Positions 1-9,490 are shown, counted from the first letter of the stretch. The stretch: DNA of 64,000 nucleotides from Lachnospiraceae bacterium oral taxon 096 (GCA_018141845.1 CP073340.1:1265001-1329000), one strand, 5' to 3'. Numbers and translations are program-made. The notes: generated from the sequence alone by a model not told the origin.

Positions 1-1
1 T

Positions 2-751
2 ATCGATTATCTGCTTGAACAATCAGGTACTACGATTAACCATGAAGAAATCGCTTCAAAACTTCTTAAGAGCCTCAAATCCAAAGAAGACGCTGTGATT
101 GAATCTATCGAAGGATATCAGATGACTGATGCCCAGAAATATCGTATGCGCCTAATTCGCGCACATATGGATTATATCACAGCTGAAATCAATGATATAG
201 ATAAACAGATTGAATCTTTGATTTCTTCCGATCCTGATTATGATAAAGCTATCCGGTTACTAACTACCATTCCGGGTGGCAAACGTGATAGTGCAATTAC
301 TATCATCTCCGAAATTGGTATTGATATGTCTCAGTTTTGTAATTCTAAACGCTTATGTTGTTGGGCAGGTCTTACCCCCAGCAACAATGAATCTGCCGGT
401 AAGAAGAAATCTGTCCGTATTACACGTGCCGGTGTCTACCTCAAACCTGCATTAGTACAGTGTGCTCATGCAGCCGTGAAATCTGACAAGTCTCCTTACT
501 ACAAAACGAAATATGAATCCCTTGTTAAACGCCGTGGCAAGAAAAGAGCTGTTATTGCCATTGCCCGTATGATTCTTATAGCCATCTACCGGATGCTGTC
601 TACCGGAGAGGTATGGAATCCAAGCGATCTTTACAAAATCGATATGCCTGCACCTTTAGCTGAAAAACAGAAGGCTAAGGCTATCAAGCAAGCCAAAAAA
701 CTTTTACAAAAGGAAGGACTGCTTCCTCCTGATGAACCTTTAGCTTCTTGA
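2..751 (+). CDS. IS110-family transposase, 3' part
   Basis: Transposase of the IS110/IS1111 group, DEDD enzymes known to work with a bridge RNA. About 249 C-terminal residues are visible. The frame is open to the left edge, so the start lies outside the window. The Transposase_20 (IS116/IS110/IS902) domain begins near IPGGKRDSAITIISEIG and continues through CCWAGLTPSNNESAGKK and RITRAG. The family's second catalytic serine lies in this domain; I did not place it exactly. A basic helix (IARMILIAIYRML) and a lysine-rich tail follow. No frameshift is seen in the visible part. The element borders the AraC/transport operon and may have carried its left edge here. Confidence 0.9.
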   Translation: MDYLLEQSGTTINHEEIASKLLKSLKSKEDAVIESIEGYQMTDAQKYRMRLIRAHMDYITAEINDIDKQIESLISSDPDYDKAIRLLTTIPGGKRDSAITIISEIGIDMSQFCNSKRLCCWAGLTPSNNESAGKKKSVRITRAGVYLKPALVQCAHAAVKSDKSPYYKTKYESLVKRRGKKRAVIAIARMILIAIYRMLSTGEVWNPSDLYKIDMPAPLAEKQKAKAIKQAKKLLQKEGLLPPDEPLAS

Positions 752-951
752 TCAATCTACTAAATCTATATCCTCAAATAAGTTGCCTACTTAAGACAGC
801 TTATTTAAGTGCGCCGGTTTACGGCTTACCTCTACTTTCTTTCACACTAATATTACTTAAATTATACCAATTTTTCTTAATTGTAGAAAGAGAAAATTAT
901 AATCATATGGTATAATATTTAAATATGAGAAAAAATGAGGTGAGAAAAGAA
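752..951. other. IS110 flank and AraC upstream region
   Basis: Non-coding, AT-rich stretch between the transposase stop and the AraC start. It should hold the right end of the IS110 element, but IS110 ends lack obvious inverted repeats and I cannot place the boundary. TATAAT-like hexamers occur at 898-903 and 911-916, neither with a convincing -35 box at normal spacing, so the AraC promoter is unresolved. Confidence 0.4.
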
Positions 952-1911
952 ATGGAGTTAAATGAAAACAATGTTATTGAAAATGCTTATGATAAACTCT
1001 TTTTTACAGAAAAAAAGCAGACAAAGGATATACAAATATATTGCTTAAACAATGATACAGGAACGGGTGAAATGCGCTGCTATAATCTTTTGGAAGGAAT
1101 TCAACTCTCTTACAATACTTTGAATATGCAAACTACTTATCAAAAGATAGAGCCTAAGGAGGGTATGTTACAGATTGATCATTGTTTAGAAGGTTGTTAT
1201 GAATTTATTTTAGAAAATAACGAGCATGCTTTTTTAGGGAGAGGAGATTTAAGTATTGTTGATCTTGGTAAAGTTTCATTTAAAAATTCGTGTATCCCTA
1301 TGAAGAAATATGTTGGACTTTCACTTTTTATTGATATAAATGTGGCTCAAAAATCAGTTGATAAATATTTCCCATATGGAGACATCAATCTGAGCAGATT
1401 ACGAGATAGACTGTGTAAAAATGGAGCATCTTTGATTATACGTTCTCGTGAAGGAATAAATCATATTATCAACGAACTTTATGAGGTAGATGAAAGAGTA
1501 AAGCTTCCATACTCTATTATAAAAACGATAGAGTTACTTTTGTTTTTAAGCTTGATAGAATCAAAAGATACAGAACAGTTTTCATCATTTTCCGAACCGG
1601 TATACAGAGCAACTCAAGAGTGTTATAAAATGATTATAGAAAATCCTTTTGAATGGCTGAAGATAAAAGATTTAGCGAAAAAGTTTGCGGTTTCCGAATC
1701 AAGTCTTAAGAATTGCTTTCAATGTATTTCGGGGCAATCGATAGGTGCTTTTATGAGGGAAAACAGAATAAAAGAAGCAGCAATTCTTTTGAATAAAAAA
1801 CCATACTTAAGTATAGGGAAACTTGCCGAGATGACCGGTTATGAAAATCAAAGCAAGTTTTCAAAGGCGTTTAAAAGTATTATGGGTAAAACTCCAAGTG
1901 AATTTAAATGA
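952..1911 (+). CDS. AraC-family transcriptional regulator
   Basis: DNA-binding regulator of about 320 residues. The C-terminal third carries the paired helix-turn-helix AraC domain: IKDLAKKFAVSESSLKNCF, then a second HTH around IGKLAEMTGYENQSKFSKAF and the closing MGKTPSEFK. The N-terminal ~200 residues are a ligand-sensing region without a named domain. I prefer the ATG at 952 because GAGGTG lies about 9 nt upstream; an in-frame ATG at 925 is the alternative. It precedes the ECF/ABC operon on the same strand but is separated from it by a strong terminator. This is the usual order for AraC activators of siderophore-type uptake operons, so it probably controls the downstream genes. The inducer is unknown. 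Confidence 0.85.
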   Translation: MELNENNVIENAYDKLFFTEKKQTKDIQIYCLNNDTGTGEMRCYNLLEGIQLSYNTLNMQTTYQKIEPKEGMLQIDHCLEGCYEFILENNEHAFLGRGDLSIVDLGKVSFKNSCIPMKKYVGLSLFIDINVAQKSVDKYFPYGDINLSRLRDRLCKNGASLIIRSREGINHIINELYEVDERVKLPYSIIKTIELLLFLSLIESKDTEQFSSFSEPVYRATQECYKMIIENPFEWLKIKDLAKKFAVSESSLKNCFQCISGQSIGAFMRENRIKEAAILLNKKPYLSIGKLAEMTGYENQSKFSKAFKSIMGKTPSEFK

Positions 1912-2001
1912 GAGTAATTTGTCTTTTTGGAGTTAAAAAATACCCAATTGGTTATAGAGAACTTCTAACATTGCAGGTATATTTAACATGAATGGTGATA
2001 T

Positions 2002-2033
2002 AAGGCACTGGTGCACCAGTGCCTTAATTTTTT
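2002..2033 (+). terminator. Rho-independent terminator after araC-like gene
   Basis: A perfect 24-bp palindrome (arms AAGGCACTGGTG and CACCAGTGCCTT) at 2002-2025 is followed by AATTTTTTC. It isolates the regulator transcript from the transport operon, which must therefore have its own promoter or depend on read-through. Confidence 0.85.
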
Positions 2034-2091
2034 CATCATGGTTAGTTGAAACTAATAAATAAAGAACTGGAATTTAGGAGGGAAGTTCATT

Positions 2092-2670
2092 ATGAAATTA
2101 AAAGACATTATTCAAATCACTGTATTTACAGTTATCGCTTTTGTTTTAGGTATGGCTGTATCAATGGGAACAGGAATGTTGGGAACCATTTCTCTTTATG
2201 TTGCAAGTGGATTTTCTGCACTTGTAATTGCACCGCCATTTGTTGTAATGGCAAAAAAGATTAAGAAAAAAACTTCAGCATTTATATTTTTCATGTTGCT
2301 GGCTATTTTCTGGTCGTTAATGGGATATTGGCCGATGCTTATTATAAATTTAATAGCAGGTATTGTGGCCGAAATTATCATAGGAAGTTATGAAGATGAT
2401 AAACGAGTTGCAGCGGCAGTGGCGACTGGAATGTTTATCATTTCAATGCATGCTATGACTTTTGTAAAAATTTTAGGCCCTGAAAAATTAGTGGAAGTAT
2501 TTACTGTTTTTTCTCCGGAGCAAGCTCAATATATGTACACATTTTTTACACCTAAAGCAATGTTGATTTCGATTGCTATAAATATCGTTTTAGTTATTGT
2601 GGCCGGCATGTTCGGAATGCATATCAATAATAAATTTTTTGAAAAAAGAAAAGAGAAAGGGATACTTTAA
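2092..2670 (+). CDS. MptD/Trep_Strep-family ECF transporter S component
   Basis: Substrate-binding integral membrane subunit of an energy-coupling-factor importer, 192 residues. About five to six hydrophobic segments are visible (FTVIAFVLGMAVSMG, ISLYVASGFSALVIAP, IFFMLLAIFWSLMG, MLIINLIAGIVAEIIIG and a last helix near IAINIVLVIVAGMFG). The pattern matches the Trep_Strep (TIGR02185) family, whose substrate is not established. The start has a good GGAGGG site. The stop overlaps the next gene's start by one base (TAATG), indicating tight coupling to the T component. Confidence 0.85.
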   Translation: MKLKDIIQITVFTVIAFVLGMAVSMGTGMLGTISLYVASGFSALVIAPPFVVMAKKIKKKTSAFIFFMLLAIFWSLMGYWPMLIINLIAGIVAEIIIGSYEDDKRVAAAVATGMFIISMHAMTFVKILGPEKLVEVFTVFSPEQAQYMYTFFTPKAMLISIAINIVLVIVAGMFGMHINNKFFEKRKEKGIL

Positions 2671-3350
2671 TGCAAAAAAACACAATAAAAGAGACTTGCA
2701 TAGCTAATAGTATAGTTTTGTTTATTCTTATTGTTTCATTCTCTATCACGCTTTTTATTACCGATAAGTTTGGCTATTATATTATGCTGGCGGTTTCGTT
2801 TGTTTTATTGCTAACGCATTCAAAAAAAGTATTTCTTAACATGTCTACAAAGTATTTGTTTCTCATACTACTCTTGCACTTATTAGAGAAACTTCCTTAT
2901 GGACTTGGAGTGGCGTCTTTTATAGGCTTACTTTTAATTGGAATAAAGCTTTTTCCTGTTTTTACTTTAGGCAGGATACTGATTTCTTTATCGCCACTTA
3001 CTATAATGAGTTCCTTAAGGAAAATCGGAATTCCCAATAATTTTAATCTAAGTGTTGCTACGGGACTTAGATTTATGGGTGAAATGAATATAAGGCTTAA
3101 AGAAATACGAAACGGTATGAAAGTAAGAGGCTTAAAAATAAGCCTATTACATCCTGTCCGTTCATTTGAACTTTATCTTATTCCATTGATGTATAAATGT
3201 CTTCATGTAAGCGAAACTTTAACATCTTCCATTATTTCAAAAGGTGCAGAATACAACACGGAAAAAACAAGTTACACTTCAACTAAATATAATATCTTTG
3301 ATCTAATTTGTTTGTGCATTTCTTTTTATTTAGTATGGAGAGTTCTATAA
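2670..3350 (+). CDS. ECF transporter T component (CbiQ/EcfT family)
   Basis: Transmembrane coupling subunit, 226 residues, of the ECF importer. N-terminal membrane helices (IVLFILIVSFSITLFIT, FGYYIMLAVSFVLLLTHS) are followed by a cytoplasmic part with the two short basic coupling helices of EcfT proteins (RLKEIRNGMKVRG). These hold an A-R-G-like motif that docks on the ATPases. It starts directly on the stop of the S component and ends 16 bp before the ATPase gene. Together the three genes make a complete dedicated ECF importer. Confidence 0.85.
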   Translation: MQKNTIKETCIANSIVLFILIVSFSITLFITDKFGYYIMLAVSFVLLLTHSKKVFLNMSTKYLFLILLLHLLEKLPYGLGVASFIGLLLIGIKLFPVFTLGRILISLSPLTIMSSLRKIGIPNNFNLSVATGLRFMGEMNIRLKEIRNGMKVRGLKISLLHPVRSFELYLIPLMYKCLHVSETLTSSIISKGAEYNTEKTSYTSTKYNIFDLICLCISFYLVWRVL

Positions 3351-3366
3351 AAATGGGAGAATATTA

Positions 3367-4812
3367 ATGAATATTTTAGATGTCAAAATCAACAAATTTA
3401 AGTATAAAAACAGCAAAGAGATTATCTTAAAAAATTTAAGTTTAAGCGTTGAGCCGGGTGAATTGATTGTTATAACAGGGCTTTCAGGATGTGGAAAAAC
3501 GACCTTAACAAGAATATTAAATGGCTTAATTCCCAATCACTATGAGGGTGATTTAGACGGGGAAGTAAATTTATTCAATAAAAATTTGCTGGACTACGAA
3601 AAAGGTGAGCTTGCAAAATATATCGGCAATGTATTTCAAAATCCATCGGATCAGTTTTTTGCTACCATTGCGGAAGAAGAAGTCGCCTTTGTTGGAGAAA
3701 ACTTAGGAATGCCCATTGAGGAATTAAAACAAAAAACAAAAGAAGCCTTTGAAAAAATGGGAATTAGCGACTTGATGGACAAGAAACTTTCCGAACTTTC
3801 CGGAGGACAAAAGCAAAAAGTAGCAATTACTTCCACTTTGCTATATGATACCAAAATTATTTTCTTTGACGAACCTTCCTCCAATTTGGATTATCAAGGG
3901 ATTGCTCAGTTTAGAGATATTGTTCGCAGTTTAAGAGCGATGGGAAAAACAATCCTTGTTGCAGAACATCGATTGTTCTTTTTAAATGATTTATATGACC
4001 GCTTAATCTATATGAAAGACGGGACGATCGAAAGGGTGTTTTTTCAAGGAGAACTCACAGAGAATGACTGCAAAAAATATGGATTGCGAGCAATCAGTTA
4101 TAGGTCCCTGAAAGCACAAAACTTGGGTGCGGAACAAGAGAAGGCTGCGAGTATCGTGGATTTAAGTATCAATATCGGGAAACAGGAACTCATAAAGAAT
4201 CTTTCCTTTGATCTTCACTATGGAGAAATCATGGCAATCATCGGGAAAAATGGAATCGGGAAAACAACATTAGGAAGAACTTTGGCGGGACTAATTAAAA
4301 ATAAAGGGAAAATAAGCTATGGAAAAACGACGAAAGAAAGATTGAAGCAATCATACTATATGATGCAGGATGTGGATTATCAAATTTTCTTTGATACGGT
4401 GGAAAATGAACTGATCCCTAAGAATAAAGTGAAAGATAGTGAATATCTGAAAGAAGTCACCTCCTACATTAGGGCGATTGATTTGTGGGATAAAAAAATG
4501 GATCATCCGCAAGAACTTTCCGGTGGGCAAAAGCAAAGGCTTGCACTTGCCACTGCCTTTTTAAGTGAAAGGAAAATCATTATATTGGACGAGCCGACTT
4601 CAGGGCTTGATTATAAGAGAATGAAAGAAATAGGAGCTATGATAAGAAAATATGCCGCCAAGAGACCGGTGGTCATTATTACCCATGATTTAGAACTTCT
4701 CTTTGAGGTGTGCAATACGGTGTTGATGCTGGATGACAAATCTTATAAAAAGCTACCTGTAAAAGGAAATGAAGGTAAAATATCGGATTTCTTATTTGCG
4801 CCCATAAGATAA
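3367..4812 (+). CDS. Fused double-domain ECF ATP-binding protein
   Basis: 481-residue protein with two ABC ATPase domains in tandem, equivalent to EcfA1 and EcfA2 fused. Domain 1: Walker A GLSGCGKTTL near residue 40, signature LSGGQKQKV near 145, Walker B IIFFDEPSSNLD. Domain 2: Walker A GKNGIGKTTL, signature LSGGQKQRL, Walker B IIILDEPTSGLD. Both sets look catalytically complete. It energises uptake through the neighbouring T and S components. The fused form is common where the S component has dedicated ATPases rather than shared ones. Confidence 0.9.
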   Translation: MNILDVKINKFKYKNSKEIILKNLSLSVEPGELIVITGLSGCGKTTLTRILNGLIPNHYEGDLDGEVNLFNKNLLDYEKGELAKYIGNVFQNPSDQFFATIAEEEVAFVGENLGMPIEELKQKTKEAFEKMGISDLMDKKLSELSGGQKQKVAITSTLLYDTKIIFFDEPSSNLDYQGIAQFRDIVRSLRAMGKTILVAEHRLFFLNDLYDRLIYMKDGTIERVFFQGELTENDCKKYGLRAISYRSLKAQNLGAEQEKAASIVDLSINIGKQELIKNLSFDLHYGEIMAIIGKNGIGKTTLGRTLAGLIKNKGKISYGKTTKERLKQSYYMMQDVDYQIFFDTVENELIPKNKVKDSEYLKEVTSYIRAIDLWDKKMDHPQELSGGQKQRLALATAFLSERKIIILDEPTSGLDYKRMKEIGAMIRKYAAKRPVVIITHDLELLFEVCNTVLMLDDKSYKKLPVKGNEGKISDFLFAPIR

Positions 4813-4843
4813 AAATTTTTGGTATAAGAGGAGGATTTAAATT

Positions 4844-6571
4844 ATGAATTTAATCAAACAGTATGTAAAAGAACAGAAGAACACTTACATTCAATCTGTT
4901 CTATTGGCAGTTTTAGGAGTGGTATCCGGTCTTGCCGCATATATCATATTAGCAAAAATGATTGTAGGACTGATTGGAAAAAACACAGAATTCGGATTTT
5001 ATTTGCAATACGGTCTTATGGTATTAGCCGCAATGGTCTTGAAAGAAATCTTTGCGGCGGCTTCCACCTCCATATCGCATCAGGCAACGTTTTATTCCTT
5101 AAAAAAGATAAGGGAAGAAATTTCTAAAAAACTGTTTCGGATGCCCCTTGGAAAGGTTATGAATATTTCTTCCGGTAAGCTCAAGAATATTATTGTGGAT
5201 CAGGTCGATTCCATGGAAACAACCTTAGCACATATTATTCCTGAAATGACTGCCAATATCATCGGTCCGATTCTTTTGCTGATCTATATGTTTATTTTGG
5301 ATTGGAGATTGGCACTTGTTTCCCTGATTCCTCTTGTGATTGGAATGTTCTGTATGAAATCGGTGATGGCATCTTATGGGAAAAAGTATCAGCAATCGGT
5401 GGAAATCAATCAGAAAATGAATAACGCAGTGGTGGAATATATCGGAGGAATTGAGGTCATCAAGATGTTCAATCAAAGCGAAGCCTCCTATCAGAAATAC
5501 AGTGAAGCAGTCCATGAAAATGCGGCATTTTATTATCATTGGATGAAAGAAACGATGATTGGTGTGTCTGCATACAGAAAAATTTCACCTATGTCCCTGC
5601 TCACAATCCTGCCGTTAGGAATTTATTTTTATTTAAATGGCTCTTTAACAATAGCGACCTTTATAACCATCATTGTACTTTCCTTTGGAACGGTGGAAAA
5701 TATATTGACGGCGACCAATTATATGGACGATCTGTCCAGAATAGGGACGATTACAAAGGAAATCGGATTGATTTTGGATGCCCCTGATCTTGAGCATGGT
5801 AAAGTGAATGTTTCGTTATCCGGTAGTGCTATTGAACTGAAAAATGTAGATTTTTCCTACGTGGAAGATAAGAAGATATTAGAAGGAGTCAGCTTATCTA
5901 TTGGAGAAAATCAGGTAACGGCATTTGTCGGTCCGTCAGGAGGCGGAAAATCGACCATTACAAAACTGATTGCAGGTTTTTGGAATGCAGATGCCGGAGA
6001 AGTAAGTATTGGAGGAAAAAACATCAAAGAGATTCCGCTGGAACAGTTATCCGAAACCATCTCTTATGTATCGCAGGATAACTATCTATTCGATATGTCT
6101 GTCAGAGAAAATATAAGAATCGGAAAGCCATCGGCAAGTGATAAAGAAGTAGAAGAAATAGCAAAATTATCCGGCTGTGATGAATTTATTAGAGGACTAT
6201 CAAATGGCTATGATACGGTTGCGGGTGAAGGCGGAGGGCATTTGTCCGGAGGAGAAAAGCAAAGAATTTCTATCGCAAGAGCCATGCTGAAAGATGCACC
6301 AATCGTCATTTTAGATGAAGCAACCTCCTATATGGATACCGAAAATGAGAGCATCGTTCAGGAAGCCATCAGCAATTTGGTGAAAGGAAAAACATTGATT
6401 TTAATTGCACATAGGCTTAGAACTGTTGTTAATGCAGATAAAATATTTGTGGTCGAAAACGGGAAGATTGAAAGCTGTGGAAAGCATGAGGAGCTTTTAG
6501 AAACATCAAAAGTCTATTCCTCTTTGTGGAAAGCTGCGGGAAAGGAGGAGCGTTATGATTACAGTATTTAA
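4844..6571 (+). CDS. ABC exporter-type half-transporter (permease + ATPase) 1
   Basis: 575-residue half-transporter: a six-helix type IV exporter domain (residues ~1-310), then an ATPase domain with Walker A VGPSGGGKST, signature LSGGEKQRI, Walker B IVILDEATSYMD and H-loop IAHRL. It forms a pair with the next gene, whose start overlaps its 3' end by 17 bp. Such pairs beside AraC regulators and Trep_Strep ECF genes resemble the YbtP/YbtQ and IrtA/IrtB group, exporter-fold proteins that work in siderophore-iron uptake. That role is inferred from family and context. Multidrug or peptide export is the alternative. Confidence 0.88.
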   Translation: MNLIKQYVKEQKNTYIQSVLLAVLGVVSGLAAYIILAKMIVGLIGKNTEFGFYLQYGLMVLAAMVLKEIFAAASTSISHQATFYSLKKIREEISKKLFRMPLGKVMNISSGKLKNIIVDQVDSMETTLAHIIPEMTANIIGPILLLIYMFILDWRLALVSLIPLVIGMFCMKSVMASYGKKYQQSVEINQKMNNAVVEYIGGIEVIKMFNQSEASYQKYSEAVHENAAFYYHWMKETMIGVSAYRKISPMSLLTILPLGIYFYLNGSLTIATFITIIVLSFGTVENILTATNYMDDLSRIGTITKEIGLILDAPDLEHGKVNVSLSGSAIELKNVDFSYVEDKKILEGVSLSIGENQVTAFVGPSGGGKSTITKLIAGFWNADAGEVSIGGKNIKEIPLEQLSETISYVSQDNYLFDMSVRENIRIGKPSASDKEVEEIAKLSGCDEFIRGLSNGYDTVAGEGGGHLSGGEKQRISIARAMLKDAPIVILDEATSYMDTENESIVQEAISNLVKGKTLILIAHRLRTVVNADKIFVVENGKIESCGKHEELLETSKVYSSLWKAAGKEERYDYSI

Positions 6572-8291
6572 GAAAATATGGAACTTTGCGGAAAAGGAAC
6601 AATCGAATATACGAAAGTCCATTATTGTCGGCTTCCTTTGTGCGGCGTTTAACGCAATGCAAATGGGCGGTGTGTATTATGTTCTTGTTAAAATATTTGA
6701 CGAAACTCTTTCCGTGAAGGATATAGCCGTTGTCTTAGGGATTCTTCTTGTCAGCTTAGTCGGAAAGATTATCACGCAATATGTTTCTCAGCTGGAACAA
6801 ACGCATGCCGGATATTTTATGGCAGCAGATAAAAGAATTCGTATTGGAAACAAGCTGAAAAAAGTACCGATGGGATTTTTCAGTGAATTCAGCTTAGGAA
6901 AGATTACAACAATGAGTACAACCACTCTCAGCCAGATTGAAATGCAGGTACCGATGTTGCTTGTGCTTGTTTTAGGCGGATTACTCAATACTTTTGTTTT
7001 TGCCTTAGCCTTGTTTTATTTGCATATAATGGTGGGAATCACCGCAGTTTTAGGAATCCTTGCATTTTTTATTATCACTTATTTTATGGAGAAAAAGTCA
7101 AGAGAAAATGCAAGTGAAATTGGCATCGCTCAAACGCATTTGACAAAACAGGTACTGGAAACCGTACAGGGAATGCAGGTGATTAAATCATACAATTTAG
7201 GCGGCAAAAATAATAAAGAACTTAGCAATGCATTTGAAGAAAACTGTAATATTACAATGAAACTTGAAAAAACTATGACTCCATATATCGCCTTGCAGAG
7301 AATTGTCCTTGGAATCAGTATTGCCGCTATTATTATTTTATCTGCCAAGTATTACATGGAGGGAAATATGATTTTGGCAGATGCCATTATGTCGATGATT
7401 GCCGGTTTTATTATCTTTGAGGGAATCAAGGCGGCAGGAAGTTCTATGGCAATACTGAGAATTGCGGAAAACTCCATTGACAGCTTGAAATATTTGGAAC
7501 AGATTCCTGAAATAAAAGAAGGACAGGAAACAAGTCCAATCCGTCACCCTAATATTGAATTTAAAGATGTTTCTTTCGCTTATGATGAAAAGACGATTTT
7601 AGATCATATTTCCTGTGAGATGAAGAAAAATACCATTACTGCCATTGTCGGTCCATCCGGAAGCGGAAAGACGACTTTTTGCAATCTGATTGCAAGATTT
7701 TGGGATGTGAATACAGGAGAAATCTTAATAGGTGGGAAGAACATCAAAGAGTATACTCTGCCCCATCTGATGAGTCATATCGCTATGGTATTTCAGAGTG
7801 TCTATCTCTTTGAAGATACGATTGAAAATAATATCAAGTTCGGTGTGCCAAGTGCTACAAGAGAAGAAGTCATAGAAGCTGCTAAAAAGGCGATGTGCCA
7901 TGATTTTATAGAAGCCTTGCCGAATGGGTACGATACATTGATTGGTGAAGGTGGAGCCACTCTTTCCGGTGGAGAAAAGCAGAGGATTTCTATTGCCAGA
8001 GCTATGTTGAAAGATGCCCCGATTGTCATTTTTGACGAAGCCACAGCAAATATTGATCCGGAAAATGAAGATAAGCTAAAGGCTGCTATTGAAGAACTGA
8101 CAAAGAACAAAACCATTATTATGATTGCTCACAGGCTTTCTACCATACGAAACGCCGATCAGATTTTAGTTTTAAATAACGGAAAAATAGAACAACGAGG
8201 AAATCATGAAGAACTAATAAAGCAAGGCGGTTTGTATAAAACATTGATCAATATGAAAAATAAAGCAACTGTTTGGAAGATTGCTAATTAG
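6555..8291 (+). CDS. ABC exporter-type half-transporter (permease + ATPase) 2
   Basis: 578-residue partner of the preceding half-transporter with the same architecture: membrane domain to about residue 320, Walker A VGPSGSGKTT, signature LSGGEKQRI, Walker B IVIFDEATANID, H-loop IAHRL. Both catalytic sites look functional, so a heterodimer with two active sites is likely. The start at 6555 is supported by AAAGGAGG just upstream. It closes the intact part of the operon; the next gene on the same strand is a broken MATE transporter. Confidence 0.88.
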   Translation: MITVFKKIWNFAEKEQSNIRKSIIVGFLCAAFNAMQMGGVYYVLVKIFDETLSVKDIAVVLGILLVSLVGKIITQYVSQLEQTHAGYFMAADKRIRIGNKLKKVPMGFFSEFSLGKITTMSTTTLSQIEMQVPMLLVLVLGGLLNTFVFALALFYLHIMVGITAVLGILAFFIITYFMEKKSRENASEIGIAQTHLTKQVLETVQGMQVIKSYNLGGKNNKELSNAFEENCNITMKLEKTMTPYIALQRIVLGISIAAIIILSAKYYMEGNMILADAIMSMIAGFIIFEGIKAAGSSMAILRIAENSIDSLKYLEQIPEIKEGQETSPIRHPNIEFKDVSFAYDEKTILDHISCEMKKNTITAIVGPSGSGKTTFCNLIARFWDVNTGEILIGGKNIKEYTLPHLMSHIAMVFQSVYLFEDTIENNIKFGVPSATREEVIEAAKKAMCHDFIEALPNGYDTLIGEGGATLSGGEKQRISIARAMLKDAPIVIFDEATANIDPENEDKLKAAIEELTKNKTIIMIAHRLSTIRNADQILVLNNGKIEQRGNHEELIKQGGLYKTLINMKNKATVWKIAN

Positions 8292-8310
8292 TGTGAAGGA
8301 GATGGTTAAA

Positions 8311-8419
8311 ATGAAACAAAACATGAAAGAGCAATTGTTAACCAAGACACCGTTATCACTAATGTTCCAACTATCCATTCCGGCAGTGATTGGATAGTTG
8401 GTAATTGGACTGTACCCTT
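8311..8419 (+). pseudogene. MATE-family efflux protein, N-terminal remnant
   Basis: Starting at ATG 8311, the frame reads MKQNMKEQLLTKTPLSLMFQ and continues into LSIPAVIG, then a TAG at 8395, then LVIGLYP. This is the first-helix signature of MATE multidrug/Na+ antiporters. After about 36 codons the homology stops abruptly and the sequence changes to an ORF6N protein tail. The gene once ended the transport operon (it begins 20 bp after it) and has lost more than 90% of its length. Confidence 0.75.
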
Positions 8420-8665
8420 GAATATCAGGATTTCTGTAGGGAATATCCGTTTAGAAAGATAAGATTCCAAAGATCCGGTGGAGAGTTTCATGACAGATAC
8501 ATTTTCATCGACTGGAATACCGAACATCAGCGAATCTATCATTGCGGAGCGTCTTCCAAAGATGCAGGACAAAGAATCACAAGCATAACGGAAGTGGTCG
8601 ATCAGATGATTTATACAGACCTTATCAAAAATCTCTTGAAAAATCCGGTGTTGAAGTTAAAATAG
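8420..8665 (+). pseudogene. ORF6N-domain protein, C-terminal remnant
   Basis: About 81 codons read EYQDFCREYP, FHDRYIFIDW and IYHCGASSKDAGQRITSI. I recognise this as the C-terminal phospholipase-D-like tail found in phage-type ORF6N/KilA-N DNA-binding proteins. The N-terminal DNA-binding part is absent. The fragment is fused without a linker to the MATE start, so it marks the far side of a deletion that removed most of two genes. It has no credible start codon of its own. Confidence 0.6.
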
Positions 8666-8969
8666 AAGTAAAAAATGGATTGGAAATTTGAAAAAATATC
8701 TATCCAATACTTGACACAAGGGTGGAATGTAAAGTTCTTTACCTAAAATGGCAAGGAATGTGGACTTACCATTAGAATCGTACCAGAGTGAAATATATAT
8801 CATAAGTCTAATGAGTTGAGAAGTTATTAGTAAAAATTTGCATTAGATATTTTTTTATGGTATAGTCTTTAAGGCGAGTGAGATATGAATTGTTTTCCGT
8901 TGAAGGGTTGGAATGTGTAGATACTGTTACATTACTAATTTCTACAATAAAATTTAGGAGGAGAGAACA
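8666..8969. other. Intergenic region with long leader
   Basis: About 300 bp without a credible gene. It contains a promoter at 8838-8866 and then a 100-bp untranslated leader before the gene at 8970. I see no known riboswitch fold in the leader. Confidence 0.4.
8838..8866 (+). promoter_or_regulatory. Sigma-70-type promoter
   Basis: TTGCAT (8838-8843), a 17-bp spacer and TATAGT (8861-8866). It is the only good promoter match upstream of the small gene at 8970. Confidence 0.5.
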
Positions 8970-9407
8970 ATGATTAGAGATGAAGTTTCAAGATTACTAC
9001 AGTTAGAGGATAGTGGAAAATTCAATGAAGAATTCGGCGATGGAATGATGACTCCAATGGAATTGGGAGAAGCAGTAAGAAATAGCTTACAGCAGATCAG
9101 TAAATCAAGTGGCATTTCTTATAACAGAGCATTGGAGTATGCAAATGTCTTTATGACAGAGTTAAATCCACATATTGTAAATGACACAGAGCAGGAGGTA
9201 CTTGAGGCTGTCAGTCCATTGATTGTGTTGAAGGAGACCTATGGCATGAGTCGCAATAGAGCCTATTGTTATAGTCGCTATATTACATTCAGAGATAAGT
9301 CAGATAGTGAATCCACACATAAACTTTTAAAAGAGGTTATAGGATTGAGAGACAAGGCAACTGAGGAGTTCTATAACGAAGTCAAGCAACTTGTGTGGAT
9401 GCAGTAG
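8970..9407 (+). CDS. Hypothetical protein, 145 aa, helical
   Basis: I do not recognise this protein. It is acidic and predicted to be almost entirely helical, with no membrane segment or signal peptide. Two short stretches resemble each other (SGISYNRALEYANVFMTEL and YGMSRNRAYCYSRYITF), each a Ser-x-Asn-Arg-Ala helix, suggesting an internal repeat of two helical units. AGGAGGAGAG precedes the ATG. It stands alone between the MATE/ORF6N scar and a convergent operon. The Ser/Asn-Arg helices could bind nucleic acid, but that is speculation. Confidence 0.6.
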   Translation: MIRDEVSRLLQLEDSGKFNEEFGDGMMTPMELGEAVRNSLQQISKSSGISYNRALEYANVFMTELNPHIVNDTEQEVLEAVSPLIVLKETYGMSRNRAYCYSRYITFRDKSDSESTHKLLKEVIGLRDKATEEFYNEVKQLVWMQ

Positions 9408-9490
9408 GAGTGATGTTATTGTAGTATTGTAGGTTGTTTTATTGTAATTTAAATTTTAATACGTTATGAGCAAGCCCCAGCGATAAGAAA

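Noticed and set aside
2046..2264. Short frame overlapping the start of the ECF S component
   Set aside because: Out-of-frame shadow of the real gene; cysteine-rich nonsense composition.
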